This document shows positions 42,266-51,660 of a stretch of DNA of 61,140 bases, one piece after another. The notes under the pieces are model-generated. The model made no database searches, had not been told where the DNA came from, and worked only from the letters and a program-made list of their open reading frames with translations. Positions within the stretch are counted from its first letter, which is position 1; every line of letters begins with the position of its first letter. Source of the stretch: Bacteroidales bacterium M2 (GTDB lineage Bacteria > Bacteroidota > Bacteroidia > Bacteroidales > Muribaculaceae); the NCBI GenBank assembly GCA_001689415.1, contig LUJM01000097.1, forward strand, positions 31,450-92,589. Reading direction: 5' to 3'. Made by a program: the position numbers and the translations under genes.

Positions 42266-43141
42266 TTAGATGTTGATATAGTCTTCGGGGTTGAGCTGCG
42301 AGCCTTTGTGCCATAATTCGAAACTTGCCTTGCCGTTGAAAGCATGGCCGAGGCGTTGGCCCGGTTCGACCTTGTTGCCGCGTTCGACAAACACATCTCC
42401 CACGCCCATATACACGCTCACGAAATCATTGGGGTGCTGTATTATAATGGTGCTTGAGCCGTTTGCCGAAATAGTCAGCCCTACTATGGTGCCTCTGTAA
42501 ATCGCCGACAGTGGCACAGTGCCGTTGCCGCTGATTTGCAGGCTTTTGGTGGGCGATGTTTCCGTTGTGGCGGTCGCCGCAGCAGGTGAAGTGAATATCA
42601 TGCCCTCGGCTGCAATAGGGGCGAGCACGCTCAGGTTGAAACGCTCCTGGGCCTCATAGCTTCGAACGAACTGACGCTCGGCCTCGCTGGCTGCAAGGAG
42701 CGAGTCTTCAATGGCAACTGCGTTGATCGTAGCGCTGTCCTGGCGCATTTCGTCGCCCTGAAGCAGCGCGGCTATGTTGGCAATGTAGGCTGCATTGCGA
42801 GCCGACGCCTGCTCAAGCGAGTCGAGTTTGATTGCCGCTGTGATGTAGTCGGTGCGCAGGTCGCCCTTAAGAGTGCCCGGCAGCAGGCGGCGCACAGGGG
42901 TATAGGCAATTATGACCCATAGCAAAGCGGCGCCACCGGCAATGATAGCAGCAGTGACGAGGAAAACTCGCGTTCGGGTCATACGCACGCTCCAAACGCG
43001 GTTGAAAGTATTTTCTTTAATGAAATCGAGGCGGTAACGGGCCGGATTCTTATAGTCCGGGTTACTACGCCTAACAGTATCTTTTAGTTTCACAAATGCA
43101 AATTTAATGCTTTTCTGTGAAACCAACATAAATCGCCCCAA
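42266..43141 (-). CDS. M23 (LytM) family protein, degenerate active site
   Basis: 291 residues with a cytoplasmic basic N-terminus, one transmembrane helix near 56-80, a helical linker (to about 165) and a C-terminal LytM fold. ELWHKGSQLNPEDYI keeps one zinc-site histidine, but the HxH histidine is replaced (VSVYMGVG in place of the usual VYAHL) and the HxxxD motif is not seen. It is probably an inactive LytM scaffold, as in EnvC/NlpD-type regulators of cell-wall amidases. A start at residue 5 is possible. Confidence 0.82.
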   Translation of the reverse strand: MGRFMLVSQKSIKFAFVKLKDTVRRSNPDYKNPARYRLDFIKENTFNRVWSVRMTRTRVFLVTAAIIAGGAALLWVIIAYTPVRRLLPGTLKGDLRTDYITAAIKLDSLEQASARNAAYIANIAALLQGDEMRQDSATINAVAIEDSLLAASEAERQFVRSYEAQERFNLSVLAPIAAEGMIFTSPAAATATTETSPTKSLQISGNGTVPLSAIYRGTIVGLTISANGSSTIIIQHPNDFVSVYMGVGDVFVERGNKVEPGQRLGHAFNGKASFELWHKGSQLNPEDYINI

Positions 43142-43164
43142 TTCTTTCAGTCAAAAAGGCTTAA

Positions 43165-44121
43165 TTAAGCTTTGTCCGCTTTGGGGTTCGAGCTTATCGA
43201 CAGAGTGTGGCGGTTGGGCTTTTTGAGTGGGTCGAAGCCGTTGCCGTAGACGCTGCGGGCCTCGGATTGGATGATATAGGCCTCGGCATCGATGTGGCGC
43301 ACGATTTCGTAGATTCGTTCGGCATCGTACTGTCGGCACCATACCACGAGCATTGTGCGGCTTTCGCCTGTCCAGAATCCGCGCCCGTCGAAGGTGGTGA
43401 CGCCACGGCCCGATTTGTGGGTGATGTTGTCGGCGATTTCATGCCACTTGGGCGATAGGATGAGGAACTGTATGGTCTGCTTGTCGGCATTGACAATGTA
43501 GTTTGCAAGGAAAGAGTATATTACGATAGATGTCCAGCCGTAGATAATAGTCTGCACGCGGCTCTGTATGCGGGCATCGAGGTCGCCGTCGAAGGGCAGA
43601 AAGAATGAGCATGTGACGATAGCCACATCGATAATCATCATGGTGCGTCCGATGCTGATGTTCGATTTCTTCTCGAATACCGCCGCCACAATATCTGTGC
43701 CGCCGGCCGAGCCCTTGTTTACATAATATAGGCCGATGCCGAAACCGCATATTGCCGAGCCCATGAGCACGCTCATGGTGGTATCGGTGACTATTGGCGG
43801 GTGCGAAGTGAAGTAGCTTTCGATAGAGCCGATGATTGCCGACAGCATCGTTGCGCCGAAAACGGTGCGTACCACAAACTGCCGCCCGAGGGTCTTGTAC
43901 CAGCATGCAAGCATCAGTATATTGACGGCGTACATTGTCACCGCCACCGGTAGTACACCTCCGCTTGCAAAGTAGACAAGCGTACTGAAACCAGCCATGC
44001 CGCCCACAACGATTTCGTGAGGAAGGATGAACACGGTAAATCCTATCGCGTAGATTGCCATTCCGGCAATAATCATCAGGTACGCTTTGAGGTCATGCTT
44101 GTTATAAACCGGCCATTGCAT
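43165..44121 (-). CDS. YitT family membrane protein
   Basis: 318 residues from MQWPVYNKHDLKAYL; the longer frame up to 44379 crosses the promoter region and is rejected. Five or six transmembrane helices (AYLMIIAGMAIYAIGFTVFI onward), the YitT motif YYVNKGSAGGTDIVA and a soluble C-terminal DUF2179 domain (GRGVTTFDGRGFWTGESRTM). Function is not established; some relatives affect metabolite or proton transport. Confidence 0.9.
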   Translation of the reverse strand: MQWPVYNKHDLKAYLMIIAGMAIYAIGFTVFILPHEIVVGGMAGFSTLVYFASGGVLPVAVTMYAVNILMLACWYKTLGRQFVVRTVFGATMLSAIIGSIESYFTSHPPIVTDTTMSVLMGSAICGFGIGLYYVNKGSAGGTDIVAAVFEKKSNISIGRTMMIIDVAIVTCSFFLPFDGDLDARIQSRVQTIIYGWTSIVIYSFLANYIVNADKQTIQFLILSPKWHEIADNITHKSGRGVTTFDGRGFWTGESRTMLVVWCRQYDAERIYEIVRHIDAEAYIIQSEARSVYGNGFDPLKKPNRHTLSISSNPKADKA

Positions 44122-44150
44122 AGTATAGAAGATATCAGATTTAGACTCTG

Positions 44151-44158
44151 CAAAGATA
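44151..44158 (-). promoter_or_regulatory. -7 element (TATCTTTG) for the YitT gene
   Basis: TATCTTTG on the minus strand, 29 bases before the chosen start, which supports rejecting the longer frame. Confidence 0.45.
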
Positions 44159-44284
44159 TGTATAAAAAGTGAATCGACATATGGTTTGCACGGTATAAAA
44201 AGCATAGAAAGGGAAGGGAGTGTAAAAAGTGGCTTGTTTTTGTCTGTGCGCCTACGGGTGTGTGGAAAATTGCGATTTTTTTTG

Positions 44285-44292
44285 TAACTTTG
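44285..44292 (+). promoter_or_regulatory. -7 element (TAACTTTG) for dnaE
   Basis: TAACTTTG, 57 bases before the dnaE start. The only TTG upstream (44270-44272) is 12 bases away, shorter than usual. Confidence 0.45.
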
Positions 44293-44349
44293 GGGTGCTT
44301 TTCGCCAAATTGAGCGGGGGCTTTTTTCAATCTCCTCAAATACAGTAAT

Positions 44350-47300
44350 ATGCGTAAATTTGTTCATCTCCACGTTCATTCACAGTATTCGGTGCTCGAC
44401 GGACTGTCGACTATCGGCGGTCTGATTAAGAAGGCCGTCGCCGACGGTATGCCTGCTCTTGCTTTGACAGACCATGGCAACATGTTCGGCGCTAAAGAGT
44501 TTTTCAATTCTGTGAAGAAGCACAACGGCAAGGTAAAAGATGCTGTCAAAAAAGCCCAAGCGGCTCTCGACGAGGCTGTTGCCGGTGGTGATGAATCTGC
44601 TATCGAGGCGGCAAAGGCTGCTCTCGAAAAGGAAAAAGCCAAATATCTCAAGCCTATTCTCGGTTGCGAGATGTATGTCGCCAAGGGAGACCTTCACGAC
44701 CAGTCGGACTCTAAGGACAAGGGCTATCACCTGATAGTGCTCGCTAAAAACCAGAAGGGCTACAAGAACCTGATCAAACTGGTCTCGAAGGCGTGGACCG
44801 AAGGTCATTACTATCATCCGCGTACCGACCGCAAGGAATTGTACGAGCACCGCGAGGGTCTGATAATATGTTCGGCCTGTCTCGGTGGCGAGATTCCGCG
44901 CCTTATACGCGCCGGGAATCCCGAAGCTGCCGATCAGGCAGTGGCATGGTACAAGGAAACATTCGGCGACGATTATTATATCGAACTCCAGCGGCATAAG
45001 GCAACCGTGCCGCGAGCCAACCATGAGACCTACGAGATTCAGAAGCAGGTAGAGCCGCATCTGTTGGCCCTCGCCGAGAAATATGGCATCAAGGTTATTG
45101 CAAGCAACGACTCTCACTTCATCAACGAAGAAGATGCCGAGGCTCACGACCGACTGATCTGCCTGTCGACCAACCGTAATGTCAACGACGAGACTCGCAT
45201 GCTCTATTCGAAGCAGGAGTGGTTCAAGACCTGCGCCGAAATGGAAGCTGTTTTCGGCGATATGCCTCAGGCGTTGGAAAATACACTTGAAATCGCCGAT
45301 AAGGTAGAGGAGTATGATATCGACCATGCGCCGATTATGCCCAACTATGCCATTCCCGAGGATTTTGGCACCGAAGAAGAATACCGGAGCCGTATTACGG
45401 AGCAGGAACTTTTCGATGAATTTACCCGCGACGAGAACGGCAACGAGATAATGAGTCCCGAAGAGGGTCGTAAAAAAATAGAGAAACTCGGTGGTTACCA
45501 GAAGCTTTACCGTATAAAATTCGAGGCCGACTACCTGCGCAAGATTACCTACGAGGGCGCGGCTCGCCGCTATGGCACTCCGCTTTCCGACGAGGTCGAC
45601 GAGCGCATACGGTTCGAATTGCATATTATGAAGACCATGGGTTTCCCGGGTTACTTCCTTATAGTAGAAGATTTTATACGTGTAGGTCGCTCCTTGGGCG
45701 TAAGTATCGGCCCGGGCCGTGGTTCGGCTGCAGGATCGGTGGTGGCATATTGCCTCGGTATTACGCAGATCGACCCTCTGAAGTACGACCTGCTGTTCGA
45801 ACGTTTCCTCAACCCCGACCGTATATCGCTCCCTGATATCGATGTCGATTTTGATGACGATGGCCGTGAGACCGTGCTCAACTATGTGACTGAGCGCTAC
45901 GGAGCGCCCAATGTGGCACATATCATCACTTACGGTACAATGGCGGCGAAATCGTCGATTAAGGACGTGGCGCGAGTAATGAGCCTGCCGATTCCATTGT
46001 CGAATGCCCTTACAAAACTCATACCCAAGCACATGCCTATTGATCCTGAAAAGGACAAGGAAATGGATGCCACTGTGGGCAACTGTATCAAGTATGTGCC
46101 TGAGTTCAAGGAGGAAATGGACAAGGACCCCAACGTACGCGAACTGATGAACTTCGCCGACAAGCTCGAAGGCACAGTGCGCAACGTAGGTGTGCATGCC
46201 TGTGGCGTAATCATATGCCGCGATGATGTGACCGACTGGGTGCCTGTGAGTACGGCGGCTGACAAGAACGGCGACCGAATACTCGTGACCCAGTACGAGG
46301 GACGAGTTATCGAGGATACGGGCCTGATTAAAATGGACTTCCTGGGTCTTAAGACCCTGTCGATTATACGCGACGCTGTAGAGAATATACGGCGGTCGCA
46401 GGGTGTGGAGGTGGATATCGACAATATTCCTATCGACGACCCCAAGACCTACGATCTATATTCGCGAGGCGCTACGGTAGGCACGTTCCAGTTCGAGTCG
46501 CCGGGTATGCAGCGCTACCTGCGTCAACTGCAACCTTCGGTTTTCGAGGACCTTATTGCCATGAACGCCCTGTACCGACCGGGCCCTATGGACAATATCC
46601 CCGAATTCATCGCCCGAAAGCAGGGCCAGCATAAAATCGAATACGATATACCCGAGATGGAAACCTATCTCAAAGATACTTACGGTATTACGGTATATCA
46701 GGAACAGGTGATGTTGCTGTCGCGTCTGTTGGCAGGCTTTACACGTGGCCAGAGTGATACCTTGCGCAAGGCTATGGGTAAGAAGATGATCAGCAAGATG
46801 AACGAGCTCAAGGAAAAATTTATTGACGGAGGCTCGGCCCGAGGCCATAAAAAAGACGTGCTCGAAAAAATATGGTCGGAATGGGAGAAGTTTGCATCGT
46901 ACGCATTCAATAAGAGTCATGCCACATGCTACTCGTGGGTGGCTTTTCAGACCGGCTACCTCAAGGCCAACTATCCCGCAGAGTACATGGCTGCTGTATT
47001 GACCCGAAACCTCAACGATATCGCCAAACTACGCTTCTACATGGACGAATGCCGTGCCATGGGCATAGAAGTTAAGGGCCCGGATATCAATGAGTCGTTC
47101 GGCAATTTCAACGTCAGCTCGCCGGGTGTGATACGCTTCGGCCTGACAGCAATCAAGGGCATCGGCCCCGATGTTGTAAAGGTGATTCTCGAAACTCGCG
47201 ACTCGGGAGGACCGTTCAATGACATCTACGATTTTGTAGAGCGAGTGCCTGCATCGAGCATCAACCGCCGAGTTTTCGATAACCTCGTATTGGCCGGTGC

Positions 47301-48195
47301 GTTCGATTGTTTCACAACAATCAAGCGCGAGGACCTCAGTGCCGAGGTAGGCAAGCGAGGCGAAACTATCGCCGAGTTGCTCCTTCGCTACGGCGCGTCG
47401 CACCAGAACGAGGCTCGTCAGGCCGAATACTCGCTATTCGCTTTCGACGACGAGGAAATCCGCGAATCGAGCCGTCCCAAGATACCGGCTATGCCGGCAT
47501 GGGATAACCTGAGCCGCCTCAACAAGGAGAGGGAGCTCGTGGGCATGTACCTGTCGGCCAATCCTCTCGACCCCTACTGGCTCGAGGTGCGCTACGGCGT
47601 AGGGTATACTGCTGCCGAAAAGAATGAAATCGAGACTCCGACTCAGACCGTTACCTTTGCCGGAATGATAAACGCGGTAGAAGAACGCACCCTGCAGAGC
47701 GGCAGCAAGATGACAATCATCAAAATCGAGGACTATTCGGGAACGACCGAAATAACCTTCTTCGACAAGCAGCGTGCCGAGTTCGACCGACTATGCAAAG
47801 TCGGTCAGGCTGTGTATGTTATAGGCGCATTCCGCGAGATTCGCAACCGCAATACCGGGGCAGTGTCGGTACGCTTCAATGTAGACCGAATGCTCGACCT
47901 CAACGACCTGGTCGGCAAACTTGTAGACAGTATCACCATTACCGTAGACCCCGACCAGATTATGCCCTTGAGTGATATCCTCGACGAAGAAGACCTCGCA
48001 TTCAAAGCATATAAAAAGAAATACGACAAATCGCCGGGAAATACCGTGCCTGTAAATATAGATGTTTACTCGTCGGAGCATAACCGCAAGATACATTTTT
48101 CGAGTGCCTTGCACCTGCCCCTTTCGCGCAAATTTCTCGACGATCTCGACAAACAAGGAATAATATTCAACATCAACCGCAAACCTTTAAGCTAA
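44350..48195 (+). CDS. dnaE: DNA polymerase III alpha subunit
   Basis: 1281 residues. N-terminal PHP domain (FVHLHVHSQYSVLDG, ALTDHGNMFGAKEF) with a lysine/alanine-rich insert near 60-95. The polymerase active site holds DIDVDFDDDGRE and GRGSAAGSVVAYCLGIT, and VGVHACGVIICRDDV and FNKSHATCYSWVAFQTGYLK follow. Then come helix-hairpin-helix and OB (near VTFAGMINAVEERT) domains. It is the replicative polymerase. trxA begins 9 bases after its stop. Confidence 0.97.
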   Translation: MRKFVHLHVHSQYSVLDGLSTIGGLIKKAVADGMPALALTDHGNMFGAKEFFNSVKKHNGKVKDAVKKAQAALDEAVAGGDESAIEAAKAALEKEKAKYLKPILGCEMYVAKGDLHDQSDSKDKGYHLIVLAKNQKGYKNLIKLVSKAWTEGHYYHPRTDRKELYEHREGLIICSACLGGEIPRLIRAGNPEAADQAVAWYKETFGDDYYIELQRHKATVPRANHETYEIQKQVEPHLLALAEKYGIKVIASNDSHFINEEDAEAHDRLICLSTNRNVNDETRMLYSKQEWFKTCAEMEAVFGDMPQALENTLEIADKVEEYDIDHAPIMPNYAIPEDFGTEEEYRSRITEQELFDEFTRDENGNEIMSPEEGRKKIEKLGGYQKLYRIKFEADYLRKITYEGAARRYGTPLSDEVDERIRFELHIMKTMGFPGYFLIVEDFIRVGRSLGVSIGPGRGSAAGSVVAYCLGITQIDPLKYDLLFERFLNPDRISLPDIDVDFDDDGRETVLNYVTERYGAPNVAHIITYGTMAAKSSIKDVARVMSLPIPLSNALTKLIPKHMPIDPEKDKEMDATVGNCIKYVPEFKEEMDKDPNVRELMNFADKLEGTVRNVGVHACGVIICRDDVTDWVPVSTAADKNGDRILVTQYEGRVIEDTGLIKMDFLGLKTLSIIRDAVENIRRSQGVEVDIDNIPIDDPKTYDLYSRGATVGTFQFESPGMQRYLRQLQPSVFEDLIAMNALYRPGPMDNIPEFIARKQGQHKIEYDIPEMETYLKDTYGITVYQEQVMLLSRLLAGFTRGQSDTLRKAMGKKMISKMNELKEKFIDGGSARGHKKDVLEKIWSEWEKFASYAFNKSHATCYSWVAFQTGYLKANYPAEYMAAVLTRNLNDIAKLRFYMDECRAMGIEVKGPDINESFGNFNVSSPGVIRFGLTAIKGIGPDVVKVILETRDSGGPFNDIYDFVERVPASSINRRVFDNLVLAGAFDCFTTIKREDLSAEVGKRGETIAELLLRYGASHQNEARQAEYSLFAFDDEEIRESSRPKIPAMPAWDNLSRLNKERELVGMYLSANPLDPYWLEVRYGVGYTAAEKNEIETPTQTVTFAGMINAVEERTLQSGSKMTIIKIEDYSGTTEITFFDKQRAEFDRLCKVGQAVYVIGAFREIRNRNTGAVSVRFNVDRMLDLNDLVGKLVDSITITVDPDQIMPLSDILDEEDLAFKAYKKKYDKSPGNTVPVNIDVYSSEHNRKIHFSSALHLPLSRKFLDDLDKQGIIFNINRKPLS

Positions 48196-48204
48196 AGAAC
48201 GAAT

Positions 48205-48522
48205 ATGGAAATTACAGATTCAAATGTAAACGAACTCATTGCCAGCGGTCAGCCTGTAGTAGTAGATTTCTGGGCCACTTGGTGTGGTCCCTGCATGGCT
48301 ATGGCTCCAATTGTAGAGGAAATTGCCAAGGAATACGAAGGCCGTGCGGTAGTAGGCAAGTATAACTGCGACGACAACAGCGACTTTGCTACTGAATGTG
48401 GCATCCGCAGCCTTCCGACCCTGCTTTTCTTCAAGAACGGTCAGAAGACCGACATCCGTCTTGTTGGCGGACAGAAGGCCGAGGCTATCCGCGAGAAAAT
48501 AGAGCAGCTCCTGGCTCTCTGA
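48205..48522 (+). CDS. trxA: Thioredoxin
   Basis: 105 residues. The redox motif is WATWCGPCMAM, with cysteines 3 residues apart; KYNCDDNSDFATECGIRSLP and PTLLFFKNGQKTD complete the fold. No signal peptide, so cytoplasmic. Close after dnaE, possibly read from the same transcript. Confidence 0.96.
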   Translation: MEITDSNVNELIASGQPVVVDFWATWCGPCMAMAPIVEEIAKEYEGRAVVGKYNCDDNSDFATECGIRSLPTLLFFKNGQKTDIRLVGGQKAEAIREKIEQLLAL

Positions 48523-48533
48523 TAAAAGATTTT

Positions 48534-48574
48534 GATGAGTGCCGGCCAATTGCCGATGCCGGTGAATGCTCATC
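48534..48574 (+). terminator. Possible terminator after trxA
   Basis: GATGAG (48534-48539) and GCCGG (48541-48545) can pair with CCGG and CTCATC (48559-48574), followed by TCTTAC. Moderate stem with bulges. Confidence 0.45.
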
Positions 48575-48658
48575 TCTTACGACATTGGCAAGGCATTCAT
48601 AAAGTATTTGTAAAATGACTGCGGGTTTACGGCTGATTCCCGGGTCAAAAAGCGAGAA

Positions 48659-50263
48659 ATGAAAAATATCTACACACCGGCTGATATAGATCGAATCACC
48701 GAGGCTACTATTGGAAGTCTCGATGATATTGCGCAGATGTCGCCGCCTCAACAGGCTCGTGCTTACGAACGTCGTGCGGCATTTATTGCCACTGTTGGAG
48801 AGCAGGCTGCAATCGAAATACTCGAAATCCGCTCTGACAAGCGGGTCCTTGTTTTTGCCGGTGACGGCATCTGTGGCGCATATGCTATAGAGGCTGCAAT
48901 AGAGCTGCATCGCAGAGAGTGTCCTGTCAAGGTTGTGCTGTTTAATATCGGCGGTAATCTGCTTACTGCTGATACTGTTGCCGCACGCGACAGGTTTATC
49001 GCCGAAGTAGGACGCGATGATCTCGAAGAGGTGATAAATCCGGGGCCCGGATGCTTCGAGATGCCTTCGATGTCGGCTTCAACACTGGTTATAGATGGTA
49101 TTTTCGGTAGCGAGCACCGCAAACCGCTGCGAGGCGGTTATCAGGCTGTGGCCCGCGGTATCAACGAAAGCGGGGCTATGGTTGTGTCGATTGACCTGCC
49201 TTCGGGTATGACAACCGATCTTGCCGTTGGCATGGTGAATCGCAACATCATCCATGCCGATGTGACTTTGACGCTCATAGGCCCGACTCTCGCTTTCTTT
49301 ATGCCTGAAAATGCCGAACTCATAGGCCGTTGGAAGGTGCTCGCAGTACCTTTCGACGAAGAAGCCATGCGCCACACCCGCTGTACGTCGCGTGTGCTCG
49401 ATGCCAGGGGCGTTCGCTCTGTGTTGCCGATGCGCTCGTCGGTGGTATCGAAGGCCGACCTCGGCGATGCGCTGATTTTTGCAGGTAGCTACGGAATGCT
49501 CGGTGCTGCCGTGCTCGCAACGAGGGCTGCCACACGCTCCGGATGTGGCAAGGTAACATGCCATGGACCAAGGTGTGCCTTCTTCGTGATGCAGACAGCT
49601 GTCCCCTCGGCTATGTTTACAACCGACGGGGCGGATGTGGATATACAGTTCTTTGAGAATCCTCGCGATTGCGACGGTGTGGCAATAGGGCCGGGCATAG
49701 GCTGCTCAGAACCTACTGCAAGGGCCTTGGGGTCGTTTCTCAAAAGCTGCTATGCCGCTAAGAAGCCCCTGGTGCTCGATGCCGATGCCTTGAACATTAT
49801 TTCCGAGCATCCCGAATTGCTTGATTTTATACCGGCACGCTCGATCATCACACCGCATGCAGGTGAGTTCGACAGACTTTTCGGAGCACAGAACAGCCAC
49901 GGCACACGCACCCTTATGGCCCTCGAAATGGCTCAGCGCTATAATATCGTAATATTGCTCAAAGGTCCCAAGACCCTCACTATATGGCCTGACGGTTCGA
50001 TTCTGGTAAATTCCTCGGGCACAGAGGCGCTTGCCACCGCCGGTAGCGGTGACGTCCTTACGGGGCTGCTCGCAGGACTTTTGGCGCAGAAGATAATGCC
50101 CGAAATCGCTGCCGCCGTGGGTGCATATGTGCATGGTGTAGCCGGACGAATTGCCGCGCGGACTTGTGGAATCCGGGGCACGACAGCCGAGGATGTTGCC
50201 GATGCCATAGGTCCGGCTTTTGACACAATCCTTAACCCGCGCCGTACCGGCGCAAAATCATGA
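48659..50263 (+). CDS. nnr: Bifunctional NAD(P)H-hydrate epimerase/dehydratase
   Basis: 534 residues. The N-terminal YjeF epimerase domain (to about 220) contains VFAGDGICGAYAIEAA and VIDGIFGSEHRKPLRGGY; the C-terminal ADP-dependent dehydratase domain (from about 250) has AIGPGIGCSEPTAR, KPLVLDADALNIISEHP, SIITPHAGEFDRLFG and TAGSGDVLTGLLAG. It repairs hydrated NADH/NADPH. Overlaps the DUF4831 gene by 4 bases. Confidence 0.93.
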   Translation: MKNIYTPADIDRITEATIGSLDDIAQMSPPQQARAYERRAAFIATVGEQAAIEILEIRSDKRVLVFAGDGICGAYAIEAAIELHRRECPVKVVLFNIGGNLLTADTVAARDRFIAEVGRDDLEEVINPGPGCFEMPSMSASTLVIDGIFGSEHRKPLRGGYQAVARGINESGAMVVSIDLPSGMTTDLAVGMVNRNIIHADVTLTLIGPTLAFFMPENAELIGRWKVLAVPFDEEAMRHTRCTSRVLDARGVRSVLPMRSSVVSKADLGDALIFAGSYGMLGAAVLATRAATRSGCGKVTCHGPRCAFFVMQTAVPSAMFTTDGADVDIQFFENPRDCDGVAIGPGIGCSEPTARALGSFLKSCYAAKKPLVLDADALNIISEHPELLDFIPARSIITPHAGEFDRLFGAQNSHGTRTLMALEMAQRYNIVILLKGPKTLTIWPDGSILVNSSGTEALATAGSGDVLTGLLAGLLAQKIMPEIAAAVGAYVHGVAGRIAARTCGIRGTTAEDVADAIGPAFDTILNPRRTGAKS

Positions 50264-51360
50264 AAGCTATGAAACGACGCCACATATTATTTGCTGCCTT
50301 ATTGGCATCGACAGCGTTGACTATGCCGGCACAGACTTCGCAGAAGATTACAGCCGGAAAGGCCAATGAATACGGTCTTATTTACTCGCTGCCGGTAACT
50401 GCGCTCGACATCTATATCGAGGCCGAAGTAACAGAATGCCACCCCGGAGAGTTTTATAACTATGCGCGTAGGCATCTTGGTATCAAGGATGCCATAACCG
50501 CCGTAAGACGCTCGGCTCGTGTGACCGATGTGGTAATTATACCTCGAGGTATGGCCGATCCCGACCGTAGGTATGTGGCGCAGTTCAAACCCGGTTCGAC
50601 GGCGTATATCACCCTTACCGACAGTGATATACCTGTGGCTATAAATGCCGATGCCGGTGCTGAAATGACCAACCCTGCAATTCCTGCGGCTAAGCCTGCA
50701 GCCCCGTCGCCTCTCGAAAGCGATGCCGCCCGTCAGGCTGTGACTGCCGATATGGCACGCAGTGCGTCGGTATCTAAGAAAGCCGAACTTGCCGCCCAAC
50801 GCATTTTCGAACTTCGCGAGACTCGCAGCGATATTATTTCGGGCCAGGCCGACAACCCGCCGGCCGACGGCAATGCCATGAAGCTCGTTCTTGATAACCT
50901 CGCAGCGCAGGAAGCTGCATTAACGGCAATGTTTGCCGGTACGACCTCTACCCGTACCGAGGTGAAAAAGTATACCCTCGTTCCGGACAGCTCCGATATA
51001 TCGGGCAAGGTAATTGCACGCTTATCGGCAGTCGACGGCCTTTTAGATGCCGACAACCTTGCGGGTGCCCCGGTGACAGTAGATGTAAAGGTGATAGAGC
51101 AGGGCGCTATGCCAGTGAATGAAAAAGGCGAAGTTAAGACATTCCCCAAGGGTGGTGTGGCATATGCCGTGCCGGGTACCGCCTTGGTGTCGATAAACTA
51201 CGAAGGGCAGCAGATTGCTTCCGAGCAAATTTCGCTGGCTCAGTTAGGTATAGTTTTCGGCCTCAATCCGTCCTTGTTCACCGACAAGAAAGCGCCGTAC
51301 AAGGTTATATTCGACCCCACAACAGGTGCCGTAGTCGAATTGTCGCCCGTTACTGAATAA
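50260..51360 (+). CDS. DUF4831 family exported protein
   Basis: 366 residues with a signal peptide ending near MPAQTSQ. YSLPVTALDIYIEAEVTEC and PGEFYNYARRHLGI, then RYVAQFKPGSTAYITLTDSDI and a C-terminal beta-rich half (VKTFPKGGVAYAVPGTALVS) are the DUF4831 features of Bacteroidales. Function unknown. Coupled by a 4-base overlap to nnr. Confidence 0.88.
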   Translation: MKAMKRRHILFAALLASTALTMPAQTSQKITAGKANEYGLIYSLPVTALDIYIEAEVTECHPGEFYNYARRHLGIKDAITAVRRSARVTDVVIIPRGMADPDRRYVAQFKPGSTAYITLTDSDIPVAINADAGAEMTNPAIPAAKPAAPSPLESDAARQAVTADMARSASVSKKAELAAQRIFELRETRSDIISGQADNPPADGNAMKLVLDNLAAQEAALTAMFAGTTSTRTEVKKYTLVPDSSDISGKVIARLSAVDGLLDADNLAGAPVTVDVKVIEQGAMPVNEKGEVKTFPKGGVAYAVPGTALVSINYEGQQIASEQISLAQLGIVFGLNPSLFTDKKAPYKVIFDPTTGAVVELSPVTE

Positions 51361-51379
51361 ATAAGAATATTATCAAAGA

Positions 51380-51413
51380 GGGTGCGGACGCTCATTCACG
51401 AGCATCTGCACCC
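51380..51413 (+). terminator. Hairpin after the DUF4831 gene
   Basis: GGGTGCGGACGCTC (51380-51393) pairs with GAGCATCTGCACCC (51400-51413) with one or two mismatches around a 6-base loop. No T-run follows. Confidence 0.6.
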
Positions 51414-51511
51414 TCGGTGTATTGTACCGTTTAAAAAAAGAAGTGGTGCAGGTGTTTGCGGAAAAGTCGCTGATTATGCTTCCTAAATTGTAAAATCGGG
51501 GTGTCAAAGTG

Positions 51512-51540
51512 CGATTTTTGCGTAAATTCTGCAAAAATCG
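51512..51540 (+). promoter_or_regulatory. Perfect inverted repeat upstream of the two-component genes
   Basis: CGATTTTTGC (51512-51521) and GCAAAAATCG (51531-51540) are exactly complementary, 9 bases apart. It lies 120 bases before the response regulator and could be an operator, or alternatively a second terminator because T-rich sequence follows. In the rest of the 300-base gap I see only this, the hairpin at 51380 and the -7 element at 51649. Confidence 0.45.
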
Positions 51541-51648
51541 GTATTTAATTTATTTTTACTCAAATCGAGATGCTCTCAGCCCGGCATCTGTGGATTAAAA
51601 AAAATATTAAACATTTTACTGCCTGCTTCGCGTTGTGTTTTTTATCAC

Positions 51649-51656
51649 TATATTTG
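51649..51656 (+). promoter_or_regulatory. -7 element (TATATTTG) of the response regulator
   Basis: TATATTTG lies only 4 bases before the ATG at 51661, suggesting a leaderless message. A TTG at 51633-51635 is closer than usual. Confidence 0.45.
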
Positions 51657-51660
51657 CAGT

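Noticed and set aside
43165..44379. Long form of the YitT protein starting at 44379
   Set aside because: The first 86 residues are not YitT-like and cross both the -7 element at 44151 and the dnaE promoter region; start set at 44121.
44380..46197. 605-residue minus-strand frame inside dnaE
   Set aside because: Antisense to a certain gene; long antisense frames are expected with this codon usage. No start signal or recognisable motif.
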